64,000 bases of DNA from an uncultured Methanomicrobiales archaeon (lineage in GTDB: Archaea > Halobacteriota > Methanomicrobia > Methanomicrobiales > Methanospirillaceae): the NCBI GenBank assembly GCA_903832665.1, contig CAILCG010000026.1, forward strand, positions 1 to 64,000. The letters are read 5' to 3'. The notes beneath the pieces were generated by a model. It was not told the origin of the DNA, did no database searches, and saw only the letters and a list, made by a program, of their open reading frames with translations. This document shows, piece by piece, positions 10,046-20,316 of this stretch. How positions within the stretch are numbered: the first letter of the stretch is position 1; each line of letters opens with the position of its first letter. The translations under genes were made by a program, and so were the position numbers.

Positions 10046-13000
10046 TCAGTGGAGCCGGTATCCCAGTGTCTGGACGAGCACAATAATTTCCCGGACCTGC
10101 TCATCCTGCTTCTTTGTCAGCTTGCGCCCATTCTGGATCAATCGTCCCATTCTCACGATCTGCATGCGTTGCTCCTGGGAAAGAGCTCCTGATTGGTGCG
10201 ACCATTTGAGGAGATCGAGCCACTGCGGGCGGTTGAATGAGATCCCATAACCTGACGGAGTTGTCATAAAATCGTCAAGTTGTTTTCTCGGGTCTCCTTC
10301 ATCCACCGCCTCTTCATCTTCTCCTTCAGTCTCTTCATCACGCTCTTCAACTGGCTCTTCTTCAATCTCTTCTTCGGCTTCCGGCTCGCACTCGCTTTGA
10401 GCATCCAACCCGGGCTTATCAGCAGGATTCTCTCCCGGGATCCTTCCCGGGTTTTCCGCAGCAAACCCCGCAGCAGGGGATTCAAAAGCCCTGGCGGTGC
10501 CCTTTGCTGCCTCTGGTCCGGGAGTAACATCCTCAAACAGGTCATCGATCTCTGAAGACGGCTGGAACTCCTGAGGGATCTCTGAAATTACCGGGGGGAC
10601 CGGCTCTTCCCGCCTGACCGGCGGATGCGTGATAACGACAGCCCGTGGCGTGGATTTGATCTCGGCGGGAAGCTCGGTCTGTTTGACCACAACCGCCCAC
10701 TTGCGTTCCCGCTCGGCTGCAGCTTTTCCCGTGACTGACAGGGATTGTTCCAGCTGAATCGCCTTTCTTTCGGTGGCTTCGAGTCGCTCCTCGTCATTCA
10801 TATGATTTTCCCACTCATCGGCAAGGGCGGTCCGGGCATGTTCAATCTCTAAGGCGAGGGCATCGGCCCGGGCTTCTGCTGCCGCTTTTCCGTGTTCGAG
10901 GACCTGGACCTGCTGTTCGAGATCCCGCTGCCGGGCGAGCATGCGTTCGAAATCCTGGTTGAACTTCTCGATCTTTGCTGCACGCTGGTCATCGTGCCGT
11001 TCGTGTGCCTCTTTTACTGCACCGATCTCTCGCTCGGCCTGCTCCCTTGCAAGGGTGGCGGCCCGGACCTGTTCGGCGGTCGCCGTGTGCAGTATTTTCT
11101 CCTGTTCGAGAGCCGCATGTATCGCTTCCCGCTCGGCAGCAGACCGGGCAATCTCCCCTTCAAGCCTGCGGGTGACCTGTGCAGCATTTTCAAGGCCCGT
11201 TTCCGCGGTGCGGCGAATTCTCCGCTCCGTCTCCAGTTCCGCTTTTGTCCGTTCCAGATCCTCATTAAGCGAGCGGACCTGTTGGCCGGCCTGTTCCTTT
11301 CCTGAAGCAACCGAGTTCAGTTCCCGTTCAAGTTCATCGTTCCGCGATGAGGCAACCTTGAAATCTGCAAGAAGTGTGGTATAGATCCGGTTGGCAGCCT
11401 CGAGATCCTGGTTCAGCTGGAGCAGATTATTTTTATATTCCGCCAGATCGGATTTTGTCCGGTCATGCTCTCCCGTGATCGATTGTAAAGTTTCATCCCT
11501 CTCGCGGATCGCCGCGTTCAACTGTGCCTGAAGGGCCGCATGAGATTCCTTCTCACTGGCGAGTGTCTGGCATGCTTCATGGAAACCGGCCTGAACCTGT
11601 TCCCGTTCTTCAGCAAGAACACGGACCTGTTCCACGGCCTGGTCCTTTGCCTGCATCGCGGAGGTGAGTTCATGCTCCAGTTCTTTGATCCGGGAGGAGG
11701 CTGAGGTTATATCTCCCTGGAGCGTTGACCGGAGAAGGGCAGCTGCTTCAAGATCGCGGTTGAGCTGGGAAAGATTATTTTTATGCAGTTCAAGATCTGT
11801 TTTTACCTGATCGTGAGAACCCTGCACCGATTGCAGGGTCTCGTCTCTCTTACGGATGGTTGCATTCAGCTGTTCTTCAATCACCGCATGCTGCTCTTTT
11901 TCCGCAGTCAATGCAGATTGTGCACTTTCGAGCGATGCGGTAAGTTCACGGATTTTTTCCTCGTCGGTTGCTTTCTGGATGCGGATATCAGCAATCTGTT
12001 TTTCCAGGGACTGGACCTTCCATTCACACTCTTCAATCTCTGAACGTGCTTCATTGAGGGTGGAGGTGACTGATACCACTGCTGCTGCAGTTTTTTTCTC
12101 TTCTGCCCGGGCTACGATGAGTTCATCCCGGAGCAGCTTCAATTCACGCTCCTGGGTAAAGATCGTTGCAACGGACGAATCCAGCCGGCCCTGCAGTTCA
12201 TCGATCAGTTTTTTATCTGATTCTTCCCGCACCTGGCGGGCTGCATTGCTCTCCTCAGCTGCGAGCCGGAGAGTTTCTGACCGGGCCTCTGCCGATGTGC
12301 GCCGGACATTTTCCTCTTCAAGGGCCGTTTTTATAAGGAGGTTCTCCTCATGCTGCTGCCGGGCTGAATCCTTCATCTCTTCGAAAAGATGGGTCAGCTC
12401 CTCTTCGGACTGGGCTTTTGCCAAGAGCACGGACTTGATCTCGAGTTCAGCAGATTCTGCCCGGTTTTTTTCCAAGGTAAATGCAATCTTCAGGTTTTCA
12501 CGCTCTGAGGTGAGATCCTGAATGGACGACTGGAGCTGATCTACCCGCTCTGCTGATACCTTTGCCGCATCTTCAAGATCGGCCGTATGGATTTTTTCTG
12601 ATTCCAGTGCCTGCTGGGTGGAATTCAGGAGCGCGGTTTTCAGGCTTATCTCCTGCGACAATGCAGTTAACTGATCGTTCATCAGCGTGGTCTCGGAAAG
12701 ATTGCAGGCCGCAGTTTTTTCTTTTTCAGCAAGCAGCATGCGGACATGCTCTTCAGCAGCAGCAAGGAGCGTTTTTGATTCGCCCAGGGCCCGCGTAAGT
12801 TGTCCGACTTCCGCAGTTTTTTCATCGAGAGCCTGTTCCGTTTCCTCGAGATCGCCTTTGAGAGCGGATTCATCCTGCTCTTTTTTCTTGAGGTTCGTAT
12901 TCAGCAGGCCGATAACCCGTGCATTATCGATACCCGCATCCTCGAGCGTTGTTAACCGGGAGGAAAGAGAGATGAGTTCATTCTGGGCCGAGGAGAGTTC

Positions 13001-13555
13001 TTCAGAGTTCTTTACGGCGATTTCAAATGCGGACAAGAGGAATTCCAGCAGTTTCCTCCGGTCAGCAGTAACAACAAAGATCTTGCCGTCATGCTGGATT
13101 TTGAACTGTGTCTTAATCTGGTCGGAAGTCAGCCGCTCAACCGGGGTCGAGAGCATTCCTTCGATGAGCGAGAGAAGATAGGGAAAATCATACGGCTGGG
13201 CGATAAAATTGTCACCATTGCTGTCGAGGACATTCAGCAGATCGCTGAGCGATGTAGCGCAGGTCAGAATCATGACCGGGATCACCCAGAGCGTATCGTC
13301 TGATTTGATCTGCCGGCAGTAATCGTATGCTGCCTGCCCGCAGGTTGTTGTATCACAGATTATGAGGTTGGGTCTTCCTGACCGGAGGGCACCGATCAGC
13401 TCCTGCCCATCGGTAAAGTGGGTTACCCGGTAATCCTGTTGCTCAAGCTGTTCTATAAGCTCCAGTGTCCCTGCTTCACTCTCGCCCAAAACGAAAATAT
13501 CTATGACATTTTCGTTTCCATCTGATAGAGGATTGTTCATCGCCATCTCTCGCAC
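10046..13555 (-). CDS. giant coiled-coil protein with N-terminal degenerate receiver domain
   Basis: 1169 aa; CheY-like N-terminus (LIICDTTTCGQ...VIPVMILTCATS), ~750 aa heptad-type coiled coil, acidic linker, conserved-looking C-terminal domain. Confidence 0.85.
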   Translation of the reverse strand: MREMAMNNPLSDGNENVIDIFVLGESEAGTLELIEQLEQQDYRVTHFTDGQELIGALRSGRPNLIICDTTTCGQAAYDYCRQIKSDDTLWVIPVMILTCATSLSDLLNVLDSNGDNFIAQPYDFPYLLSLIEGMLSTPVERLTSDQIKTQFKIQHDGKIFVVTADRRKLLEFLLSAFEIAVKNSEELSSAQNELISLSSRLTTLEDAGIDNARVIGLLNTNLKKKEQDESALKGDLEETEQALDEKTAEVGQLTRALGESKTLLAAAEEHVRMLLAEKEKTAACNLSETTLMNDQLTALSQEISLKTALLNSTQQALESEKIHTADLEDAAKVSAERVDQLQSSIQDLTSERENLKIAFTLEKNRAESAELEIKSVLLAKAQSEEELTHLFEEMKDSARQQHEENLLIKTALEEENVRRTSAEARSETLRLAAEESNAARQVREESDKKLIDELQGRLDSSVATIFTQERELKLLRDELIVARAEEKKTAAAVVSVTSTLNEARSEIEECEWKVQSLEKQIADIRIQKATDEEKIRELTASLESAQSALTAEKEQHAVIEEQLNATIRKRDETLQSVQGSHDQVKTDLELHKNNLSQLNRDLEAAALLRSTLQGDITSASSRIKELEHELTSAMQAKDQAVEQVRVLAEEREQVQAGFHEACQTLASEKESHAALQAQLNAAIRERDETLQSITGEHDRTKSDLAEYKNNLLQLNQDLEAANRIYTTLLADFKVASSRNDELERELNSVASGKEQAGQQVRSLNEDLERTKAELETERRIRRTAETGLENAAQVTRRLEGEIARSAAEREAIHAALEQEKILHTATAEQVRAATLAREQAEREIGAVKEAHERHDDQRAAKIEKFNQDFERMLARQRDLEQQVQVLEHGKAAAEARADALALEIEHARTALADEWENHMNDEERLEATERKAIQLEQSLSVTGKAAAERERKWAVVVKQTELPAEIKSTPRAVVITHPPVRREEPVPPVISEIPQEFQPSSEIDDLFEDVTPGPEAAKGTARAFESPAAGFAAENPGRIPGENPADKPGLDAQSECEPEAEEEIEEEPVEERDEETEGEDEEAVDEGDPRKQLDDFMTTPSGYGISFNRPQWLDLLKWSHQSGALSQEQRMQIVRMGRLIQNGRKLTKKQDEQVREIIVLVQTLGYRLH

Positions 13556-13886
13556 GGTTAAACTCTCAAGTACTTTGTGCCTGAATATATGATTTTATAT
13601 ACAGGATTATAGCACTTCTGGTCGAAAAGAGCTTGCCGGTGCCCCACTGTGGCTAAAACACGCGATATTTGGAAAAAAGAGGGTCAGAAAAATTGTGTTA
13701 TGCATTGCAGAATTCGGGACAATTAAAAGTTTGGTCCGCACCTTGAGTATTTTTTATCCATCCTTCCGAGAAGATCTAAAAAGATCTGACTACCGGAAAA
13801 GTAGAGAGGAGGGAGGGGTGCGCATGAACGGGCTCCAGATTCCAATCCCCGGGGGACCAGGAAAAAAAGAGCGACGGAGATCGTTA

Positions 13887-14720
13887 CTACCGTTCCACCC
13901 AGGAATCGATCAGTGCCCGGGAGATACTCAGCGGGGACGGGATCTGCGGAAGGTTGTCACGGCAGAACCATCCGGCCGAAACAATTTCTTTGTTGTCGAT
14001 AGTGATCTCTCCTGCGGCATAGTCTGCGATGAACCCGATCATGAACGAATGGGGAAACAGCCATGGTTCGCTGCCGAAATACCGGATATTTTTTACGGTA
14101 ATTTCCACTTCCTCTTGGACTCCCCGGTGAACTGCCTCCTCAAGATTCTCACCGGGTTCTACAAAGCCGGCGATCAACCCGTGAAGTTGTGGGGGAAAAT
14201 GGGGGGATCGGGCAAGGAGAACCTGATCTTCCTTCTGGATCAGGACAATGATCGAAGGGGAGAGCCGAGGGTACGTGATCAGGTTGCAGTCCGAACAGAA
14301 TTTCGCCCGTTCGGTCCTGAGCTGACGGGTCTTCGCACCGCACCGCCCGCAGAACTGCGTGGTACGGTCGAAATCGATGATCTGGACCGCGAGAGCCGCG
14401 ATCGCCAGTTCCTGATCCGGCACCCGCCCGAACAGTTCCCTGACCCCGGAGAGTTGCCAGCCGCCGGGAAGAGGAGTCCCCGGAGCAATCTCGGCGGCAT
14501 AACACGCAACAGTATCCCGGTGACCAAGGTACTGCACCCTCAGCACGGATGAAGTGGCTTCGGCAGGATTACATCCGGAGAAGATAGTTGGTTTATCGCC
14601 ACCCGTCACTCCTACTCCATTGCCGCTCACGAGTACCCACTGCGCGTCCCGGGGGATTGCATCCGGGAGAGGAAAACGGGAGACCAGCGCACCTGCGGAT
14701 AATTTTCCCCTGTGGATCAT
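13887..14720 (-). CDS. nudC: NAD+ diphosphatase / Nudix hydrolase with Zn ribbon
   Basis: CGRCGAKT...CSDC Zn ribbon; Nudix box GFVEPGENLEEAVHRGVQEEVEI; NudC-like SEPWLFPHS. Confidence 0.92.
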   Translation of the reverse strand: MIHRGKLSAGALVSRFPLPDAIPRDAQWVLVSGNGVGVTGGDKPTIFSGCNPAEATSSVLRVQYLGHRDTVACYAAEIAPGTPLPGGWQLSGVRELFGRVPDQELAIAALAVQIIDFDRTTQFCGRCGAKTRQLRTERAKFCSDCNLITYPRLSPSIIVLIQKEDQVLLARSPHFPPQLHGLIAGFVEPGENLEEAVHRGVQEEVEITVKNIRYFGSEPWLFPHSFMIGFIADYAAGEITIDNKEIVSAGWFCRDNLPQIPSPLSISRALIDSWVER

Positions 14721-14725
14721 GGAGT

Positions 14726-16423
14726 TCAGGGAATATCCCCCCGTTCGATACCCGGAGGCTTGCCGGTGAGCGGATCAATAAGGATGTCCACGCTTCCCAT
14801 GGGGACACGGGTTGAACTGCGTTTGATCAGGGTACCATTGTTGTAGATCTCGATGATGAGCGTATCTCCCGAGTTATCCTGCTTCTGGACAGATGCCTTG
14901 AGGATGGGATCATTCATCACTACTTTGTAGAGCTGAACACCGGAGCCATAGACCGGATGCATGCGTTCGGGATTTCCCACCTCGCCTATAAATGTTCCCG
15001 GATATTCGATCCGAACGTATACTCCGTCCGAGGGTACCAGGGTCGGTACGGGCGTGGGAGTAGGCCCGGCCGTGATGACCGGGATAACAACGGGCGGGGA
15101 GGTTTTCGGGGAGTCGATCAGGTGGGTTGAGCCGATGATGGCGACTCCCAGCACGACAAGAATAACGATCACGATAGCGGCGACAAGAATGGGTGAAGTG
15201 GTTCGCTTCGGGTTTTTCTGGACCGGGAAGGAGTCTGCGACAGGATGAACCGCAATTTCCGCGTCTGTTTTTTGGGGAGATTGAGGTGGGTAAGATTCTA
15301 TGGGCTCGTGGATTGCAGGTGATGCCAGGATCACTGATTCGGCCGGCGTTATCGATTCGCTTCTTTCCTCCGCAGGCTTTTCAGGAATTATCCCGCTTTC
15401 CGCCACCGCGGATTTGGTCTCATCAGCAGCGGTTTCCCCGGGACAGGCGGAATTTTCATCAACAATTGCGGGAATCAGGGGTGCCGGGGAGACGATTGAA
15501 CGGGCTGCATCAGCCCAGATCCTTTGAGCATCGGAGATACCGGGAATTTCAGTGTTTTCGACCGGCAGTTCAGCGCAAGCGGTGCCGGTTCCGGGTTCTG
15601 GATTTTGTTCTGGAGGTGGTTCGATCCCCAGAGGAACGGGGGAGGGAACGGGAACTTCTTCATAAGCTAAGGGGATCTCCTCAACAATCTCATCTTCCGG
15701 TTGTACCGAATCCTCTGAGAGGATTACCGCATCTGTAACTTCGGGTAAGTTGAGGAATTCACCGGCACCACTGATCTCAGCGCCCGGCAGGACGGCCTCT
15801 TCCCGGGCCGGGGGTTCAGATGGTTCAGATTCGGAGGGTTCAACCCATTCCGCCTCTGCCGGAGGTGAGGGTGTATCAATAACGGCAGGCATCCGATCTT
15901 CTGATTCCGGTTCCGGGACCGGTGGTAATGGAGCGGGTTCGGCCTTCACCGGATATTCCCCAACGGCCGGTCTGCGGGGGCTGAATGTTTCGATGCGGTA
16001 CGTTGCAGACATCCGCGGCTGGATAACCTTGACCGGATCGTACGGGAGAGTCCCCGCGGCAAGAGCATCATCGCGTGCCCGGGACGCCTGATCGCTGAGG
16101 GTTGCAGCCCACTCATTGCATTCCTTTACTCTCGGTTCACCTTTTTGCCGGTTGAAGATAATATCCATCGGGTGAGGTGCCCCGGTACCGGTGATATCCA
16201 TGTGGGAGAGCGTGATGATGGGCTCCCCTTTCGCATCAGTTCCCGCAAACACGGTGATGATGGTCTCGAGCGGGATGGTATGGAGCTGGAACGGGGTGAC
16301 AGAGTTATCGATAAGAATAAGGCGCCGGCTGGTAAGCATCAGGTCCAGGGGCAGGTCATCGATGCTGATGCCATGCGCGGACAGGATAAGGGATTCGTCG
16401 CTGGATAAGTACGGGTCGCCCAT
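14726..16423 (-). CDS. hypothetical membrane protein; N-terminal PH-like domain, Pro/Glu-rich linker, TM, small C-terminal domain
   Basis: 565 aa; N-term LSSDESLILSAHGISIDDLPLDLMLTSRRLILIDN; TM SPILVAAIVIVILVVLGVAIIG. Confidence 0.75.
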   Translation of the reverse strand: MGDPYLSSDESLILSAHGISIDDLPLDLMLTSRRLILIDNSVTPFQLHTIPLETIITVFAGTDAKGEPIITLSHMDITGTGAPHPMDIIFNRQKGEPRVKECNEWAATLSDQASRARDDALAAGTLPYDPVKVIQPRMSATYRIETFSPRRPAVGEYPVKAEPAPLPPVPEPESEDRMPAVIDTPSPPAEAEWVEPSESEPSEPPAREEAVLPGAEISGAGEFLNLPEVTDAVILSEDSVQPEDEIVEEIPLAYEEVPVPSPVPLGIEPPPEQNPEPGTGTACAELPVENTEIPGISDAQRIWADAARSIVSPAPLIPAIVDENSACPGETAADETKSAVAESGIIPEKPAEERSESITPAESVILASPAIHEPIESYPPQSPQKTDAEIAVHPVADSFPVQKNPKRTTSPILVAAIVIVILVVLGVAIIGSTHLIDSPKTSPPVVIPVITAGPTPTPVPTLVPSDGVYVRIEYPGTFIGEVGNPERMHPVYGSGVQLYKVVMNDPILKASVQKQDNSGDTLIIEIYNNGTLIKRSSTRVPMGSVDILIDPLTGKPPGIERGDIP

Positions 16424-16736
16424 GATTCCTCACTTGCGTATGGTTACTGTACGCTGTTCGGAGCAATATGCTTTTTAGCCGGTACAGTCGGTGAACGGTA
16501 AAGGACGCAACCTAAAAAACCCATGGGGAGAACATGAACAATTGAGAAGGATGCATAATGCCGGACTCCTAAAAATGCCTGCCGCCATCATTGCTGCGAA
16601 CCATAAATTTTTCCAGCTCGCGCATTTCATCAGGGTTCAGGATCGAAAAAAAAACCACCTCGCAAACGTTGCCATACCCGCGGAAGCGGGGTTTCTAACG
16701 GGCTTTGCACAGGAGGTTTTTTTCCCGGCTTGTTTT

Positions 16737-16920
16737 TTTGCTCTGGAAAAACACACATGAACGGGGTTCACCCCAGAATCATGAAAACCGGTACCATAAT
16801 CTGGTGTAATGGTGATCCCCCACCTCAGGGCCTCTCCGAGGCACGGTGGGGCGATGAGGTTTCTTTCATTTTAATTTCCGTTGTTGATCCGCCGCGGGGG
16901 GCCCCTTTTTGGGGCGGCGG
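16737..16920 (-). repeat. hairpin-rich dispersed repeat B, copy 2 (inverted)
   Basis: Reverse complement closely matches 6509-6695. Confidence 0.85.
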
Positions 16921-16990
16921 AGTTTATCGTAACTGGGGGTATGGGGTTCTCAACCCCCATCAACATCAATGAACTAGATAATTTTATGGG

Positions 16991-17215
16991 AAGTCCCTGC
17001 AGGGAATTTAGGAGTAACTCTTGGGTGCTCACGCACTTCGTGCTTTTTGCCTCGCCGCTCGAGCACCCCCATAGAGCGATAATTTCAGAAGGTGGATAAA
17101 AACTTCCGAAATGGGGGTCAAGGGGTGCTCCCCTTGGGATGCCTCCCCTTCAGGGGGAGAGAGGGGGTCACTCTCCTATATCCCGAAGATGACTAGCTAT
17201 TAACGGGAAAAAGAT
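16991..17215 (+). mobile_element. MITE-like element (family C), copy 2, diverged ends
   Basis: Shares actcttgggtgctcacgcacttcgtgc...agagcgataa...cttccgaaatgggggtca...actctcctatat...taacgggaaaaagat with copy 1. Confidence 0.75.
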
Positions 17216-17593
17216 ATTTTTTAAAAGAGCAATATTTTTTTAATCGCCCTGGGGATGTTTCCAATGATTCCGGATAAAGTCAGCGTAAAAACAATCCCGG
17301 ACCGTGCAACGACCGCACGAATGTGACGGGCAGACTTTGCCAAACCGGGCATCTCCCCGCTGGAACCGGGCATCCCGGTCTCTTTTTTCCCGGGGAAAAC
17401 CCCACGGGCCATAATTCAGACTCTCTTCTCCCGCGATAAAAGGTGCATTTGCTTCCGACGCGTGAATAATTGTCACCGGTTCCGATGTATTTGCAGGATA
17501 TATAAAAATATTATTGTTAAAAGACAGATTATAAGACAAAAATTGAAACCATGTTCCCGGGATAAAGAAAAATTCCGGACAACCCGGGGGAAC

Positions 17594-18271
17594 CTAATAC
17601 CCGAGAGATTCTTTTACCAGGATCAGGGTTATCCGTCCTTTAACTTTCTCGTGCGAGATGATCGCACATTTGCCAATCACGCTCGGGGTGCCGTACACTT
17701 TCTTCGTTCGGACATTCTCCAGCGGGTACGCGTACAGCCGAACCCGCTTCAGGGCATCTTCCAGCGTGGGCACAATCTTGTTGATCCCCACCACGAGGAT
17801 TAGATGGCCGGCTGCAAACGGCCATGCGCCTACCCGGCTGCCACTGGCATCGCACCCGACAATCTCGCCGGTCTGGGCAATGGCATTTGCACCCGAGATA
17901 AAATAGTCCGCGGTCACGGACTTCCGCCGTAGTTCAGCCCGCTTTATCGCGTCATTCTCTGCATTGATACCCGTATGCAGGAATTTCCACCCGCTCTTCC
18001 CGCCGGCAGCATATTCCTCGAAACCAATCTCAATGAGGGTTGTCGAAGACCCGGACATCACCTCCCCATCGCGGGGAATGAGCCGTTTGATCGCCGCCAT
18101 CGCTTCGTCACCGTCAGTAACGGGAATGACGGTTATCCCTCGTTCTTCCACCGCTTTGATGGTTCGGTCTACACGATACGGTGTCGGGAACCGGTTCCAG
18201 GTATCAACGTCAACGATAACTTCCGGATAGAGGTTGATTGCACTGTACTGGGTTATTTTTGTCATGTTCAC
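17594..18271 (-). CDS. LUD domain (LutC/YkgG-like) protein
   Basis: 225 aa; GEVMSGSSTTLIEIGFEEY, FISGANAIAQTGEIVGCDASGSRVG, LVVGINKIVPTLEDALKR. Confidence 0.9.
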   Translation of the reverse strand: MNMTKITQYSAINLYPEVIVDVDTWNRFPTPYRVDRTIKAVEERGITVIPVTDGDEAMAAIKRLIPRDGEVMSGSSTTLIEIGFEEYAAGGKSGWKFLHTGINAENDAIKRAELRRKSVTADYFISGANAIAQTGEIVGCDASGSRVGAWPFAAGHLILVVGINKIVPTLEDALKRVRLYAYPLENVRTKKVYGTPSVIGKCAIISHEKVKGRITLILVKESLGY

Positions 18272-18315
18272 TCCTTTGAAATTAAATCTTGATCCGTCCC
18301 GTAAAATGAGCGGGA

Positions 18316-19690
18316 TCAGGGCTGCCCGGGCATCCGGAAACGGCGGGCACAGACCGAGACTGCTTCGCCGGTCGTAGGAAACAGGTGGTACATATCCGCC
18401 AGCTCGTGAACCGGAAGATGTCGCGATACGGCAAGTACCGATGCCTGGAGAATCTCGGTGGCGAGCGGGGAACAGATATGGACCCCCAGCAGTCGCTCGT
18501 CTTGCTTACCCGCTACAATCTTCACCATCCCCCTGGTATCCCCAACCATTGACGAGCGGGCCATCGAATCCATCCGGAGAGTCCGGGTATCAGGGTCCAG
18601 GCCGGCAGCCCGGGCCTGCTGCTCCGTCATTCCCACACTGGCAACCTGCGGCATGGTGAAGATACCGCGGGGGATGCATGAACGATCGAACGAACGTTTC
18701 GGTTCCCCAAATGCATTGAGGGCTGCGATCTCCCCGGAGTACCGGGCTGCGGTCTCCAGCATCGGTTCTCCGGTGACATCCCCGGCAGCCCAGATACCCG
18801 GCGTTGTTGTCTTCAGCATCGCATCGACAAGCACAGCCATTTGGGCGGGTTGTTACACCTGCCCGTTCGAGATGAAGACTTCGGGTATTCGGGGAACGCC
18901 CTGCTGTAAGAAGCAGGTGTTCTGCAAAAAACACCTGTTCAATCCCCCCGATAGTACCAACCACCTCAATTCCTGTGGCAGTTTTCCTGATGCCCGTAAT
19001 TGCAACCCCCGTCCTGATATCGATACCCTCGTTACGGAGATAACCGGTAAGGAGCTCGGCAATCTCAGGTTCCTCTTCGGGGATGATGCGGGAGCTTCTC
19101 TGCAGGAGCGTAACGTTTGTCCCGAGGTGGGTATACAGCTGGACAAATTCAAGTCCCAGCGCCCGTCCCCCGATAACAATGATCGATGCCGGTATGCGTT
19201 CAGGATTCAGGGCCTCAGTATTTGTCATGAAAGGGACCGAGTCTAAACCTGTGAGGGGCGGGACTGATGGAGAGGACCCGGTTGCAATGATGATCCGGTC
19301 CGCAGTAACTGCACGACTGCCGATACGCAGTTGTCCCGGAGCCACGAACTCAGCGGTCCCCGTTATGATCTCAATGCCAAGCCCGGTGACCATGCGATCC
19401 GTCTTCTTCTGTTTTAACCGCGAGATCAGGGCATCTTTCTCAGCGATAATCTCTTCCAGGTTGATGTTGCTCTCCACCCGGAGGCCGGCATGGCCGTGGT
19501 TTTTGTAATAATACTCCTCCGCCAGGGTCAGAAGGAATTTACTGGGAATACATCCGGTATTTACACAGGTCCCCCACAGAATCCCCTGCTCAACAATCGC
19601 TACCCGGGACGCCCCTTGGTGAATAGCAGTGGTTGCAGCAGTGGCTCCGGCAGCACCGCTTCCTATCACCAGAAGATCATAATCAGCCAT
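18316..19690 (-). pseudogene. MerA-/dihydrolipoamide dehydrogenase-like flavoprotein disulfide reductase, frameshifted
   Basis: N-terminal ORF 18590..19690 (FAD motif GSGAAGATAATTA; GTCVNTGCIPSK) and C-terminal ORF 18316..18840 (WAAGDVTGEP...; dimerisation domain) are in different frames; break near 18838-18850 in gcccaaatggc. Confidence 0.85.
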
Positions 19691-19703
19691 GGATGTCCAT
19701 CAG

Positions 19704-19928
19704 CTATTCTTCGACATGGATAACTTCGGCAGGACACGCATCGGCAGCACCTTTCACGCAGGAATCCTGGTCCTTAGGCGGGGACCCCTGGGCAGGATTT
19801 TTCCCCAGTCGGAATTTTTCTGTTACCTGGCTTAATGAATCGTCAGGATTCTCCTCAAAGAAATCCGGGCAGGTATCCCGGCAGGTTCCGCAGCTTACGC
19901 ACCCATCTCGGTCAATGGTCACCTTCAT
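19704..19928 (-). CDS. ferredoxin (small Fe-S protein)
   Basis: 74 aa from internal Met; CVSCGTCRDTCPDFFEE...CVKGAADACPAEVI. Confidence 0.9.
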   Translation of the reverse strand: MKVTIDRDGCVSCGTCRDTCPDFFEENPDDSLSQVTEKFRLGKNPAQGSPPKDQDSCVKGAADACPAEVIHVEE

Positions 19929-20055
19929 CTTTTTTCCTCCGGTTTTGCTCAGGAACAATAATAAAAGCAAAAAGGCAGGATCAGCCGGGAAAATCTTTCG
20001 ATCTGTCCAGAGCAGACCCGACCCGTGTTCAGGTACATTTTCCTGAAAAGCCAGT

Positions 20056-20307
20056 TCAACAGCCCGCAAGCCCGTTATCCTCTGCCTGGATAAAACGGTA
20101 CTGGTAGATGATCTGGCGCATATCACGCATGTTCATCTTCTCGATCAGGAGATTTTTTTCCTTGAGTTTCTTCAGGGCGTACCGTATCGTCCTTGGAGAA
20201 GAGGCTGATCTTCTCACGATATCCTTGTGGGTCATTGCACCTTCCGTGCTCAGGATCTCCAGCACATTTTTCTGCGACATGGGTAAAGAGTTCATGATAA
20301 TCCTCAC
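20056..20307 (-). CDS. winged-helix transcriptional regulator
   Basis: 83 aa; LEILSTEGAMTHKDIVRRSASSPRTIRYALKKLKEKNLL (wHTH). Confidence 0.82.
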   Translation of the reverse strand: MRIIMNSLPMSQKNVLEILSTEGAMTHKDIVRRSASSPRTIRYALKKLKEKNLLIEKMNMRDMRQIIYQYRFIQAEDNGLAGC

Positions 20308-20316
20308 TTTTTTAAT

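Noticed and set aside
17240-17539. 99-aa Cys-containing ORF (CPSHSCGRCTVRDC)
   Set aside because: No family recognised and it lies beside the repeat hotspot; insufficient support.
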